A stretch of DNA of 64,000 nucleotides from an uncultured Polaribacter sp. (GTDB lineage Bacteria; Bacteroidota; Bacteroidia; Flavobacteriales; Flavobacteriaceae), in NCBI GenBank assembly GCA_943846595.1, contig OX044355.1, forward strand, positions 930,001-994,000, given 5' to 3'. The notes below the pieces were generated by a model. The model saw only the letters and a list, made by a program, of their open reading frames with translations, ran no database searches and had not been told where the DNA came from. Shown one piece after another: positions 23,463-32,219 of the stretch. Each line of letters opens with the position of its first letter. Position 1 is the stretch's first letter. Position numbers and translations under genes: made by a program.

Positions 23463-23930
23463 ATGTCTAAATTTAAAAAGAGAAAAAAAGGGATTCCTGC
23501 AGTAAATACTGCAGCGCTACCTGATATTGTTTTTATGCTATTGTTCTTTTTTATGGTTACCACAACCATGAGAGAAACAAGCTTACAAATTGATACTCCT
23601 GCTTTGCCTTCTGCAACAGAGGTAAAAAAGCTAGAGCATAAAAGTTTGGTAAGTACCATTTATATTGGAAAAGCAAAAGATCCAAAATATGGTATTGGAT
23701 ACAATAAGATTCAATTAAATGATAAGATTGCTTCCGCAGACCAAGTTCCTACATTCATTATCAATGCAAGAACCAAAGTTGCCGAAAACGAAATACCATT
23801 TATGACTACTTCTATCAAAGCAGACAAACAATCAAGTGTAGGTACTATTATCGACATTCGATTGAAATTAAGAGATGTAAATGCACTTAAAGTTAGTTAT
23901 TCAACCAACACGGGTTCAGATATTAAGTAA
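23463..23930 (+). CDS. exbD: ExbD/TolR family biopolymer transport protein (short form)
   Basis: This second ExbD has 155 residues. The N-terminal PAVNTAALPDIVFMLLFFFMVTTTM contains the pore helix with the conserved aspartate in LPDIVF. The periplasmic domain continues as STIYIGKAKDPKYGIGYNK and ends in a strand (DVNALKVSYSTN). It lacks the CxxC insert of the first ExbD. Having two unequal ExbD proteins suggests the motor contains a heterodimer, which is inference from the standard ExbB5-ExbD2 stoichiometry. A factor-independent terminator follows 18 bp after the stop, so this closes the four-gene operon. Confidence 0.93.
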   Translation: MSKFKKRKKGIPAVNTAALPDIVFMLLFFFMVTTTMRETSLQIDTPALPSATEVKKLEHKSLVSTIYIGKAKDPKYGIGYNKIQLNDKIASADQVPTFIINARTKVAENEIPFMTTSIKADKQSSVGTIIDIRLKLRDVNALKVSYSTNTGSDIK

Positions 23931-23948
23931 ATCACCTTATTTTTATAT

Positions 23949-23983
23949 AAAAAAGCAATTCTATTTTAGAGTTGCTTTTTTTT
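23949..23983 (+). terminator. Terminator of the Exb operon
   Basis: Arms AAAAAAGCAATTCT (23949-23962) and AGAGTTGCTTTTTT (23968-23981) pair with one G-T wobble around a five-base loop and run into T's. It ends before 24044, which supports starting the next gene there and not further upstream. Confidence 0.85.
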
Positions 23984-24043
23984 GCTTTAATTTATAGAAT
24001 CAACATCATGAAATTGTGTACCTTTCCTATTCATTTTAAAATT

Positions 24044-24718
24044 ATGAAGAATATAGTAATTGCTTTTTTGCTGTTTTGTACTCCTATTGTATTCGCACAA
24101 AAAGATTCTTTAAATCTTGGTGATCGGTATGCAGACGATCAAATATATCTTGCGGTGTCCTACAATCAGATGAATCAACAGCCCAGTACAATTACAAGAA
24201 GTGGGTTTTCTTATGGATTGTCTTCAGGCTTTCTAAAAGATATTATTCTGAATAAAAAGGGAACTTTCTCTTTTGCACTTGGTCTGGGTTATGGTTTCGA
24301 TTTTTACAACCATAAATTAAAAGTGGAGGAATTAAATAATAGCACGGTATTTTCTGCTGACAATACTTTAACTTCAAACACCTATTTTTCACATAATTTA
24401 GAAGTTCCATTCGAAATTCGATGGAGAACCTCCACAGCAAACAAATACAAATTTTGGAGGATTTATACAGGAGTTAAATTCCTGTATAATTTTTCAAATC
24501 ATTTTGAAAATGTAGCTTCCAATGAGGCTAAAACAACCTATTCAGGGATTAGTGCATATAATAAACTACAGTATGGACTGACGCTTTCTGCTGGATATGA
24601 TGCTTTTAATTTTCATGTTTTTTATGGGTTGTCTCCCATCTATAAAGACGCTAATATAAGCAACGAAGAGATTGATAGCAAAGTCTTAAAATTTGGATTG
24701 ATTTTCTATTTTTTATAG
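24044..24718 (+). CDS. Outer-membrane beta-barrel protein (PorT-like)
   Basis: The ATG at 24044 begins a clear signal peptide (MKNIVIAFLLFCTPIVFAQ); upstream in-frame ATGs would fall in or near the Exb terminator. The mature protein of about 205 residues shows alternating strands and barrel-type segments (FSFALGLGYGFDFYNHKLKV, LEVPFEIRWRTSTANKYKFW, LQYGLTLSAGYDAF, SKVLKFGLIFYFL). The pattern resembles the PorT/outer-membrane barrel family (OMP_b-brl). The function is not readable. Its stop overlaps the stop of the convergent PAP2-like gene by 6 bp (24713-24718). Confidence 0.78.
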   Translation: MKNIVIAFLLFCTPIVFAQKDSLNLGDRYADDQIYLAVSYNQMNQQPSTITRSGFSYGLSSGFLKDIILNKKGTFSFALGLGYGFDFYNHKLKVEELNNSTVFSADNTLTSNTYFSHNLEVPFEIRWRTSTANKYKFWRIYTGVKFLYNFSNHFENVASNEAKTTYSGISAYNKLQYGLTLSAGYDAFNFHVFYGLSPIYKDANISNEEIDSKVLKFGLIFYFL

Positions 24719-25312
24719 AAGATAATAAACGGCTGTTTGGGTTATTATTCCAAAGAAAAATCCCAAGTATATCTCTTTGGGTGTATGTGCTTTTAAATGC
24801 AGTCTAGAACTTGCCAAAAACCCAGAAAATAGGATGAGTATGAGTAATATAGGTGTTAGGGACGTCATGTATTCCATGCCCATCATGATAAAAAACCCAA
24901 CCATACTACCCATAGAAAGTAAATGTAAACTCACTTTTATTTTGAATATCGAGAATAGATAAACAAGAATCAATCCGAACGATGTTCCATAAAACAACAT
25001 TCCAAAATCTCTAAAAACAGCAGTTCTCAGTAAAATGTTTCCTAAAACAGTAAAGAGAAAAATCATTAAAAATAGTGGGATCTTTCGCTCTTTAATCGTT
25101 TTGACTTTAAATGAATGTATAAGTTTTAGTCCTTTTAGGACTATCAGTATTCCCAAAGGCACTAAATAAGTAGTCGTAAAAACAAAGCCAATGATAAAAA
25201 ATCGCTGTTCGTTTTTGATAGAATGTGGAATCATTAAAAAGTACAGAATTACACCAATAGTTGGCAGTACAATTGGATGCAATAGCACCGATATTAATTT
25301 CTGAAATTTCAC
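24713..25312 (-). CDS. PAP2-like membrane protein
   Basis: The 199-residue protein is almost entirely hydrophobic with five or six transmembrane helices. The C-terminal motif SSRLHLKAHTPKEIYLGFFFG corresponds to the third phosphatase signature of PAP2 proteins (SRxxxxxHxxxD) in a form typical of flavobacterial proteins, where the last acid is shifted (Glu in PKEI). The first two PAP2 signatures are weak, so enzymatic activity is uncertain. Possible substrates would be lipid phosphates. It overlaps rpoN by 1 bp at 25312 and is presumably its downstream operon partner. Confidence 0.72.
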   Translation of the reverse strand: MKFQKLISVLLHPIVLPTIGVILYFLMIPHSIKNEQRFFIIGFVFTTTYLVPLGILIVLKGLKLIHSFKVKTIKERKIPLFLMIFLFTVLGNILLRTAVFRDFGMLFYGTSFGLILVYLFSIFKIKVSLHLLSMGSMVGFFIMMGMEYMTSLTPILLILILFSGFLASSRLHLKAHTPKEIYLGFFFGIITQTAVYYLL

Positions 25313-26769
25313 TAAATTTCTTTTCGTAAACGAGCAACGGGCAGCTCTAGTTGTTCTCTATATTTTGCAACCGTTCTTCGTGCAATAGGATATCCTTTCT
25401 CTTTTAGAAGAATGGCCAATTTTTCGTCGGTCAATGGTTTCCGTTTGTCCTCCTCTGAAATAACGGTTTCAAGTATTTTCTTAATTTCTTTGGTAGATAC
25501 CTCTTCGCCTTGATCGTTTTTCATAGACTCAGAAAAGAATTCTTTAATTAATTTTGTCCCATAAGGCGTTGATACATATTTGCTGTTTGCAACGCGAGAA
25601 ACGGTAGAGATATCCATTTGTATTTGATCTGCAATATCTTTTAAAATCATCGGTTTCAACTTGCGTTCATCTCCAGATAAAAAATAATCAAGTTGATAGT
25701 GCATTATCGTGTTCATGGTTACCAATAAGGTTTGTTGTCGTTGTTTAATTGCATCAATAAACCATTTTGCAGCATCTAATTTTTGTTTTATGAAAAAGAC
25801 GGCATCTTTTTGAGACTTACTTTTTGAAGTAGCTTCTTGATAGCCTTTTAGCATATTGTTATACGCTCTTGAAATATGCAATTCGGGCGCATTTCTAGAG
25901 TTCAATGATAAATCCAATTCACCGTCTAAAATTTTGATTGAAAAATCAGGTACAATTTGTTCTGCAATTTTATTATTCCCTGAATAAGAGCTTCCTGGTT
26001 TTGGATTTAACTTTGAGATTTCAACAGTTACTGCCTTTAATTCTTCTTCAGAAATAGAAAATTTTTCTTGAAGTTGGCGATAATGTTTTTTTACGAAGTG
26101 ATCAAAAGCAGTCTCTAAAACTTCAATGGCCAGTTCTCGGATTTTTGTTTTTTCTTTTCCTTTTAATTGGATGATTAAGCACTCTTTTAAGTCTCTTGCA
26201 CCCACGCCAATCGGGTCTAAAGTATGGATGACAGTTTTTAAAATTCTAATGACTTTTTCTTCGGTTGTAAATACATTCGCGGTAAAGGCCAAATCGTCTA
26301 CCAGGTCTAAAATCTCCCTTCTTATATAGCCACTATCGTCTATACTTCCCACCAAGAATTCAGCAATTAAGCGCTCTTCTTCGTTGAAGCGAAAGGTATC
26401 TAGTTGGGACTTTAAAGATTGATGAAATGAAATGCCGGCTGCATAAGGTACATTTTTTTCTTCGTCGTCTGCGGAGTAATTATTGACCTGGGTTTTGTAG
26501 CTTGGAATGTCATCATCACTTAAATACTCATCTATATTGAGATCTCCGGTGTCGATGCTTTCGGTGCCAGCATCGTCATATTCATTTTCTAAAGTTTCAT
26601 CAAAAGACTCTGGTGTTTCCTTCCCAATTTCTAGAGCAGGATTCTCTTCTATTTCTTGTTTTATGCGTTCTTCAAAGGCTTGTGTTGGCAATTGAATTAG
26701 CTTCATCAACTGAATCTGTTGAGGAGATAATTTTTGTAAGAGTTTGTAATGTAAACTTTGCTTTAACAT
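25312..26769 (-). CDS. rpoN: RNA polymerase sigma-54 factor
   Basis: Sigma-54 recognises -24/-12 promoters and needs AAA+ activators. The 485-residue protein has the glutamine/leucine-rich region I (LLQKLSPQQIQLMKLIQLPTQ, residues about 10-30), an acidic linker (residues 55-110) and the core-binding region (SPYAAGISFH to about 300). The helix-turn-helix is near ISTVSRVANSKYVSTPYGTK. The C-terminal RpoN box is ARRTVAKYRE at residues 463-472. No enhancer-binding protein is in the window, so the regulon cannot be inferred here. Confidence 0.97.
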   Translation of the reverse strand: MLKQSLHYKLLQKLSPQQIQLMKLIQLPTQAFEERIKQEIEENPALEIGKETPESFDETLENEYDDAGTESIDTGDLNIDEYLSDDDIPSYKTQVNNYSADDEEKNVPYAAGISFHQSLKSQLDTFRFNEEERLIAEFLVGSIDDSGYIRREILDLVDDLAFTANVFTTEEKVIRILKTVIHTLDPIGVGARDLKECLIIQLKGKEKTKIRELAIEVLETAFDHFVKKHYRQLQEKFSISEEELKAVTVEISKLNPKPGSSYSGNNKIAEQIVPDFSIKILDGELDLSLNSRNAPELHISRAYNNMLKGYQEATSKSKSQKDAVFFIKQKLDAAKWFIDAIKQRQQTLLVTMNTIMHYQLDYFLSGDERKLKPMILKDIADQIQMDISTVSRVANSKYVSTPYGTKLIKEFFSESMKNDQGEEVSTKEIKKILETVISEEDKRKPLTDEKLAILLKEKGYPIARRTVAKYREQLELPVARLRKEI

Positions 26770-26792
26770 ACATTAAAGATACAAAAATCTAT

Positions 26793-28226
26793 TTAAAATT
26801 CTGCATTTTGAGGCGTTCTTGGGAATGGAATTACATCTCTAATATTGTTCATTCCTGTTGTAAATTGAACTAACCTTTCAAATCCTAAGCCAAAGCCAGA
26901 ATGGACTGCTGTACCAAATTTACGGAGATCTAAATACCACCAAAGTTCCTTTTCATCAATATTCAATGCTTTCATTTTTTCAACCAAAACATCGTAACGC
27001 TCTTCACGTTGCGCACCACCCACAATTTCTCCTATCCCAGGGAATAATACATCCATAGCTCTTACGGTTTTTCCATCATCATTTAAACGCATATAAAATG
27101 CTTTAATATCTGCTGGATAGTCAAATAAAATCACAGGACATTTGAAATGTTTTTCAACCAAAAAACGTTCGTGTTCAGATTGTAAATCGGCTCCCCATTC
27201 ATTAATTAAATATTTAAATTTCTTCTTTTTGTTGGGTTTGCAATTTCTCAAAATATCGATGGCTTCTGTATAAGAAACACGTTTGAAATTATTGTCAACG
27301 ACAAAATGAAGTTTTTCCAATAGAGACATTTCGCTTCTTTCCGCTTGTGGTTTTGTTTTATCTTCTTGTGTTAGCCGATGGTCTAAAAATTCTAAATCGT
27401 CTTTACAATTTTCTAGGACATGGGTTAACACAGTTTTTATAAAGTCTTCGGATAAATCCATATTTCCATCCAAATCCATAAAAGCTACCTCTGGCTCAAT
27501 CATCCAAAATTCTGCTAAGTGACGCGTTGTATTTGAATTTTCTGCTCTAAAAGTTGGTCCAAAAGTATAAACTTTCCCTAAGGCCATTGCATAGGTTTCT
27601 GCTTCTAATTGTCCAGAAACAGTTAGATTGGTTTCTTTTCCGAAGAAATCTTTTGAATGATCGATTTTTCCTTCTGCTGTTAATGGTGCTTTATTGTCCT
27701 CAAATGTGGTGACTTTAAAGATTTCGCCAGCACCTTCTGCATCCGATCCTGTAACGATTGGCGTATTTACGTAGTTAAATCCGTTCTCTTGAAAATATTT
27801 GTGCACTCCAAAAGATAAGGCCGAGCGCACTCTCATTACGGCACTAAAGGTGTTTGTTCGTACCCGTAAATGTGCATTTTCTCTCAAAAATTCGAAACTG
27901 TGTTTTTTGGGTTGAATTGGATATTCATCGGGATTGGAATCTCCCAAAATTTCAATCTCTGCAACTTGTACTTCTAAAGACTGTCCTTTTCCTTGACTCT
28001 CGGATAACATTCCTTTTACGGAAATAGCAGCACCTGTAGTGATTCTTTTTAAAAGGTCCTCAGGAGTGTTTTCAAAATCGATAACACATTGTATATTTTT
28101 AATTGTAGACCCGTCATTTACAGCAATAAAACGATTGCTTCTAAAAGTTCGTACCCAACCTTTTATTGTTATTTCTTGTAAAATTGTCCCCGATTCTAAA
28201 ATCTTGGCTATGTTGCTTTCTATCAT
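26793..28226 (-). CDS. asnS: Asparagine--tRNA ligase
   Basis: This class IIb synthetase charges tRNA-Asn. The 477-residue protein has an N-terminal OB-fold (EITIKGWVRTFRSNRFIAVN) followed by the class II core: motif 1 around LSFGVHKYFQENGFNYVNTP, motif 2 GPTFRAENSNTTRHLAEFW and motif 3 GLGFERLVQFTTGMNNIRD near the C-terminus. The AsnRS-specific IRDVIPFPRTPQNAEF ending is present. A direct AsnRS means no need for the Asp-tRNA-Asn amidotransferase route. A TATATTTG box lies upstream on its strand. Confidence 0.98.
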   Translation of the reverse strand: MIESNIAKILESGTILQEITIKGWVRTFRSNRFIAVNDGSTIKNIQCVIDFENTPEDLLKRITTGAAISVKGMLSESQGKGQSLEVQVAEIEILGDSNPDEYPIQPKKHSFEFLRENAHLRVRTNTFSAVMRVRSALSFGVHKYFQENGFNYVNTPIVTGSDAEGAGEIFKVTTFEDNKAPLTAEGKIDHSKDFFGKETNLTVSGQLEAETYAMALGKVYTFGPTFRAENSNTTRHLAEFWMIEPEVAFMDLDGNMDLSEDFIKTVLTHVLENCKDDLEFLDHRLTQEDKTKPQAERSEMSLLEKLHFVVDNNFKRVSYTEAIDILRNCKPNKKKKFKYLINEWGADLQSEHERFLVEKHFKCPVILFDYPADIKAFYMRLNDDGKTVRAMDVLFPGIGEIVGGAQREERYDVLVEKMKALNIDEKELWWYLDLRKFGTAVHSGFGLGFERLVQFTTGMNNIRDVIPFPRTPQNAEF

Positions 28227-28273
28227 CTTTCTAAATTATTATATATACGAATGATCTCCTATAAATAAAGCCA

Positions 28274-28281
28274 CAAATATA
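28274..28281 (-). promoter_or_regulatory. Putative -7 element (TATATTTG) of asnS
   Basis: On the minus strand this reads TATATTTG, 48 bp before the asnS start. A CAAA (TTTG on the minus strand) at 28306-28309 is a possible -33 at 24-bp spacing, wider than ideal. Confidence 0.5.
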
Positions 28282-28332
28282 CCTATTTTGAAGGAAATTT
28301 AACTACAAAATAGTGCTCTTTAAAGTGGCGGA

Positions 28333-30714
28333 TTACTCGTTTTCTTTCTTGTTTTTTTTGGATGGAGGAAAAATTCGCATCGAAGGCTCTTTAAATACCT
28401 TTTTGTTTGCAATTTTCTTCTCAAAAGTCAATAAGAGGGATGGTAGTAAAATTAAATTGGACACCATGGCTAAAAGAAGGGTTACAGAAACCAGTCCTCC
28501 AAGAGCTATTGTACCTCCAAAACTAGATAAGGTAAATACGAGAAACCCAAAAAATAATACAATAGAAGTGTAAAACATACTGACTCCAGTTTCTCTTAAT
28601 GCTGCATAAACAGAAGATTTAACTTTCCATTTGCTGGCAAGTAATTCTTGTCTGTATTTTGCTAAAAAGTGTATGGTATCATCTACAGAAATTCCAAAAG
28701 CAATACTAAAAACTAAGATTGTTGATGGTTTTATAGGAATGTTAAAATACCCCATTAATCCGGCAGTGATTAACAATGGTAATATGTTTGGAATTAATGA
28801 AATTAAAATCATTTGTGGAGATCGAAACATCCAGGCCATGAATAATGCAATTAGTAATATTGCCAATGAGAGTGAGATGACTAAATTGGTAATTAAGAAG
28901 TTCGTCCCTTTTATAAAGACCAATGCTTTTCCTGTAAGGGAAACGGAATATTTTTCTGAAGGAAATTCCTTGTCAATAACCGTTTTGAGTCTTTTTTGAA
29001 TGATATCCATTTTGTCGGTACCAATGTCTTTCATAAACGTTGTGATTCTGGCATAACGCCCTGTAGAATCGACAAATGTTTTCAGCATGCTCGCATCGCT
29101 ATTTGAATTTTTAGTATAAGCAAAAATATAACCTTGTTCCTGTCCAGTTGGTAATTGGTAGTATTTTGGATTTCCTTTGTAGTAGGCCTGTTTAGAGTAT
29201 TTTACTAGATTTACAACAGAGATTGGTTTTGATAGTTCTGGAAACGATGCGATTGCTTCATTAATTTTATCCATCTTTTTAAGTACAGATAATTTCATGA
29301 CCCCTTTGTCTTTTTTGGTGTCAATTAAAATTTCTAATGGCATGATACCTCCAAATTCTTTTTCAAAGAATTTAATGTCTTTGTAAAACTCCATACTCTT
29401 AGGCATGTCTTCTATGAGACTTCCAGAAACTCTAATTTTATAGACTCCAATAATACTAGTGATGATAATGATGACTGTAGCAATATAAACGGTGATTCTT
29501 CGGTGTTTCACCATTTTTTCCATCCAGTTTACTACGTTTTCAATCCACTTTGTTTCAAGATGACTCAAGTGCTTCTTTTTTGGCAGCGGCATGAAGCTGT
29601 ATAAAACGGGTACAATTAATAAGGCCAAAACAAAAATACTGATGATGTTTACGGAAGCCAAAATACCAAATTCCCGCAATAGCTTACTGTCTACAAAAAC
29701 AAAGGTTGCAAAACCAGATGCGGTGGTAATATTGGTCATTAATGTCGCATTTCCAATTTTAGTAATTACACGCTGTAAGGCTTTTGCTTGCTGACCGTGT
29801 TTTTTAATTTCTTGCTGGTATTTGTTAATAAGGAAAACAGCATTTGGAACTCCAATGACAATGATTAACGGCGGAATTAATGCAGATAAAACAGTAATTT
29901 CATACCCAAACCATCCAATAAATCCAAAGGCCCATACAACTCCAATCATCACTACAAAAAGAGTGATAAAAGTGGCTCTAAAAGAACGGAAAAAGAAAAA
30001 GAAAATAAGGGCTGTTATTGCCAAAGCACCCCCAACAAAAAGTTGCATTTCATCTTTTATGTTTTTAGCATTCAATGTTCTTATATATGGCATTCCAGAA
30101 ACGCGAACATTCAGTCCTGTTTCTTTTTCAAACTGTTCTATGGTGGGTTTTAGGTAGTTAAAAATAAACGTTCTACGCGCTTTGGTATTTATGATTTCTT
30201 TTTTAATATAGATGGCTGTTTGCAAAGTGCCAGTTTCTTTGTTGTATAGTAAATTATCGTAAAAAGGAAGTTTTTCAAAAAGTTGTTTTTTTATGGCTAA
30301 AACTTCTTTCTCTGAGGTAGGATCCTTCTCGTATAAAGGTTCTAAAATAAATTTCCTGTTTTTTTTGTCTTTTTTTAGCTCTTGAACGTCTGCAATTGAA
30401 AGTGTAAAATCAATTTCTTCTCGCTTATCAAATTTGGCTACTAAATTATTCCAAGCGTTAAATTTTTTGGGTGTAAAAATTGTAGGATCTTTTACGCCAA
30501 GGATAACTAGGTTGCCTTCTTCACCAAAAATTTCTAAAAATGTATTGTATTCTAAATTAGCAATGTGGTTTTCTGGCAGGAGGTTTGCCTCAGTATATGA
30601 GAATTTCATATACTTCATTTGTGAAGCTAAGAAAGTAGTAATACCTGCAATAATAATTAAAACTAGGTATCGGTTTCGTAAAATAATACCCGCAACTTTT
30701 GTCCAGAAACTCAT
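28333..30714 (-). CDS. RND superfamily (MMPL-type) exporter
   Basis: This 793-residue inner-membrane protein has the RND duplication: an N-terminal helix (YLVLIIIAGITTFLASQMKY), a first periplasmic domain to about residue 220, six helices (about 220-440), a second periplasmic domain (about 440-620) and six more helices. Membrane motifs in the second half include FSIAFGISVDDTIHFLAKYR, with GISVDDTIHF as the conserved proton-relay aspartate region of the MMPL/HAE family. Substrates of this group include lipids and hopanoids; none can be assigned here. No membrane-fusion partner or outer-membrane channel is adjacent, which fits the MMPL type. It is driven from a promoter at 30729-30736. Confidence 0.9.
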   Translation of the reverse strand: MSFWTKVAGIILRNRYLVLIIIAGITTFLASQMKYMKFSYTEANLLPENHIANLEYNTFLEIFGEEGNLVILGVKDPTIFTPKKFNAWNNLVAKFDKREEIDFTLSIADVQELKKDKKNRKFILEPLYEKDPTSEKEVLAIKKQLFEKLPFYDNLLYNKETGTLQTAIYIKKEIINTKARRTFIFNYLKPTIEQFEKETGLNVRVSGMPYIRTLNAKNIKDEMQLFVGGALAITALIFFFFFRSFRATFITLFVVMIGVVWAFGFIGWFGYEITVLSALIPPLIIVIGVPNAVFLINKYQQEIKKHGQQAKALQRVITKIGNATLMTNITTASGFATFVFVDSKLLREFGILASVNIISIFVLALLIVPVLYSFMPLPKKKHLSHLETKWIENVVNWMEKMVKHRRITVYIATVIIIITSIIGVYKIRVSGSLIEDMPKSMEFYKDIKFFEKEFGGIMPLEILIDTKKDKGVMKLSVLKKMDKINEAIASFPELSKPISVVNLVKYSKQAYYKGNPKYYQLPTGQEQGYIFAYTKNSNSDASMLKTFVDSTGRYARITTFMKDIGTDKMDIIQKRLKTVIDKEFPSEKYSVSLTGKALVFIKGTNFLITNLVISLSLAILLIALFMAWMFRSPQMILISLIPNILPLLITAGLMGYFNIPIKPSTILVFSIAFGISVDDTIHFLAKYRQELLASKWKVKSSVYAALRETGVSMFYTSIVLFFGFLVFTLSSFGGTIALGGLVSVTLLLAMVSNLILLPSLLLTFEKKIANKKVFKEPSMRIFPPSKKNKKENE

Positions 30715-30728
30715 TCAGAAAATTTTTG

Positions 30729-30736
30729 CAAAGGTA
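30729..30736 (-). promoter_or_regulatory. Putative -7 element (TACCTTTG) of the RND exporter gene
   Basis: On the minus strand this reads TACCTTTG, an exact TAnnTTTG, 15 bp before the start at 30714, and lies downstream of the frr terminator, so the exporter has its own transcript. Confidence 0.55.
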
Positions 30737-30764
30737 ACGAAATTTGTAGAAGTGTTTTTAAACT

Positions 30765-30796
30765 AAAAAAGGAGTGTTTTAAGAAACACTCCTTTT
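30765..30796 (-). terminator. Terminator of the pyrH-frr unit
   Basis: Arms 30767-30779 and 30784-30796 (core AAAGGAGTGTTT / AAACACTCCTTT) pair perfectly around a four-base loop and, read on the minus strand, run into a T-rich tract, just after the frr stop codon. Confidence 0.9.
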
Positions 30797-30817
30797 GTAT
30801 TATCAGCTTAATTTTGC

Positions 30818-31372
30818 TTACACAGTCATGATTTCTTTTTCCTTCACACCATAGGTTTCATCAATTTGTTTTACAAAAGAATCCGTTAATTTTTGGATCA
30901 GCGCTTCGGTCTCTTTTTTTACATCGTCTGCAATGTCTATTTTTTTAATTTCGTTATTTGCTTCTTTACGCGCATTTCTAATTCCTACTTTCGCGTGTTC
31001 TGCTTCTGCTTTTGCTTGTTTGGACAAATCGCGTCTTCTTTCCTCTGTTAAAGGCGGCACATTGATTAAAATAACATCTCCATTATTCATTGGGTTGAAT
31101 CCAAGATTGGCGTTCATGATTGCTTTTTCGATTTCTTGCAACATGTTTTTTTCCCAAGGTTGAACTGAAATGGTTCGTGGATCTGGCGTGCTCACATTTG
31201 CAATTTGACTTAATGGTGTCAAAGCATCATAATAATTTACTTTAACATTCCCTAACATCGCAGGGGTGGCTTTACCAGCTCTAATGGTGCGTAATTCTTT
31301 CACTAGGTGTGCAAGGGCACTATTCATTCCTTCTTTGGCACTGTCTAAAATAAATTCAATTTCTTCGTTCAT
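30818..31372 (-). CDS. frr: Ribosome recycling factor
   Basis: RRF splits post-termination ribosomes together with EF-G. The 184-residue protein has the expected domain I/II layout: LAHLVKELRTIRAGKATPAML (domain I helix), NVKVNYYDALTPLSQIANVS (domain II start), and VPPLTEERRRDLSKQAKAEAE (return helix), followed by VGIRNARKEANNEIKK. It follows pyrH with a 27-bp gap, the same pair order as in most bacteria. A strong terminator follows. Confidence 0.98.
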   Translation of the reverse strand: MNEEIEFILDSAKEGMNSALAHLVKELRTIRAGKATPAMLGNVKVNYYDALTPLSQIANVSTPDPRTISVQPWEKNMLQEIEKAIMNANLGFNPMNNGDVILINVPPLTEERRRDLSKQAKAEAEHAKVGIRNARKEANNEIKKIDIADDVKKETEALIQKLTDSFVKQIDETYGVKEKEIMTV

Positions 31373-31399
31373 CTTTGGAAAATTTTAAAGCGTATGTTT

Positions 31400-32107
31400 T
31401 TAATTGCTGACGATCGTTCCGATGTTTTCTCCAGAAATTAACTTTAGTAAATTTCCGTTGGTATTCATATCAAAAACGATGATGGGTAATTTGTTTTCTT
31501 CACTTAAGGTAAAAGCGGTCATGTCCATTACTTTCAACCCTTTGTCGATGACTTCTTTAAAGCTAATACTGTCATATTTTAACGCATTTTCATCTTTTTC
31601 TGGATCTACATTGTAAATTCCATCGACACGAGTTCCTTTTAAGATCGCATCTGCATTTACTTCAATAGCTCTTAAAACGGCTGCAGTATCTGTTGTAAAA
31701 TAAGGGTTTCCAGTACCCGCTCCAAAAATAACTACGCGCTTTTTTTCTAAATGGCGAATTGCTTTTCTTTTAATATAGGGTTCTGCAATTTCTTTAATTT
31801 CTAATGCGGTTTGCAAACGTGTAATGACGCCTTCATCTTCTAGCGCACTTTGCAGTGCTAGACCATTGATACAGGTTGCTAGCATACCCATATGATCTCC
31901 TTGTACGCGATCCATGCCGTTGGCTGCTCCCGCTACACCTCTAAAAATGTTTCCACCGCCTATTACTATAGCAACTTCGATGCCTTGGCTGATTACTTGT
32001 TTTATTTCTTTAGCGTATTCGGCTAGACGTTTTGGATCTATTCCGTATTGTCGTTCGCCCATTAAGGCTTCTCCACTTAATTTTAAAAGAATTCTTTTGT
32101 AGTGCAT
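31400..32107 (-). CDS. pyrH: UMP kinase
   Basis: PyrH phosphorylates UMP to UDP in pyrimidine synthesis and is a member of the amino-acid kinase fold, unrelated to eukaryotic UMP kinases. Motifs: [15 protein letters not shown] (residues 3-17), [17 protein letters not shown] (about 45-62), [20 protein letters not shown] (about 125-144) and [12 protein letters not shown]. The 235-residue length is standard. It is the first gene of the pyrH-frr pair, located after the tsf terminator, so it is probably transcribed separately. A TAATTTCG element lies 20 bp upstream. Confidence 0.98.
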   Translation of the reverse strand: MHYKRILLKLSGEALMGERQYGIDPKRLAEYAKEIKQVISQGIEVAIVIGGGNIFRGVAGAANGMDRVQGDHMGMLATCINGLALQSALEDEGVITRLQTALEIKEIAEPYIKRKAIRHLEKKRVVIFGAGTGNPYFTTDTAAVLRAIEVNADAILKGTRVDGIYNVDPEKDENALKYDSISFKEVIDKGLKVMDMTAFTLSEENKLPIIVFDMNTNGNLLKLISGENIGTIVSN

Positions 32108-32126
32108 AGTGTTATTGAAAGTTATG

Positions 32127-32134
32127 CGAAATTA
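32127..32134 (-). promoter_or_regulatory. TAnnTTCG promoter-like element upstream of pyrH
   Basis: On the minus strand this reads TAATTTCG, 20 bp before the pyrH start and downstream of the tsf terminator; it differs by one base from TAnnTTTG. Confidence 0.35.
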
Positions 32135-32164
32135 CGGTTTTTTTTTGATTTTCTTTTTTTTGAA

Positions 32165-32197
32165 ATAAAAAAACCTCGCAATACATTGCGAGGTTTT
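32165..32197 (-). terminator. Terminator of the ribosomal protein-tsf unit
   Basis: Arms AAAACCTCGCAA (32170-32181) and TTGCGAGGTTTT (32186-32197) pair perfectly around TACA and, read on the minus strand, end in a run of seven T's, 23 bp after the tsf stop. Confidence 0.92.
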
Positions 32198-32219
32198 GAA
32201 GTATGTTAAAAAGGATAGT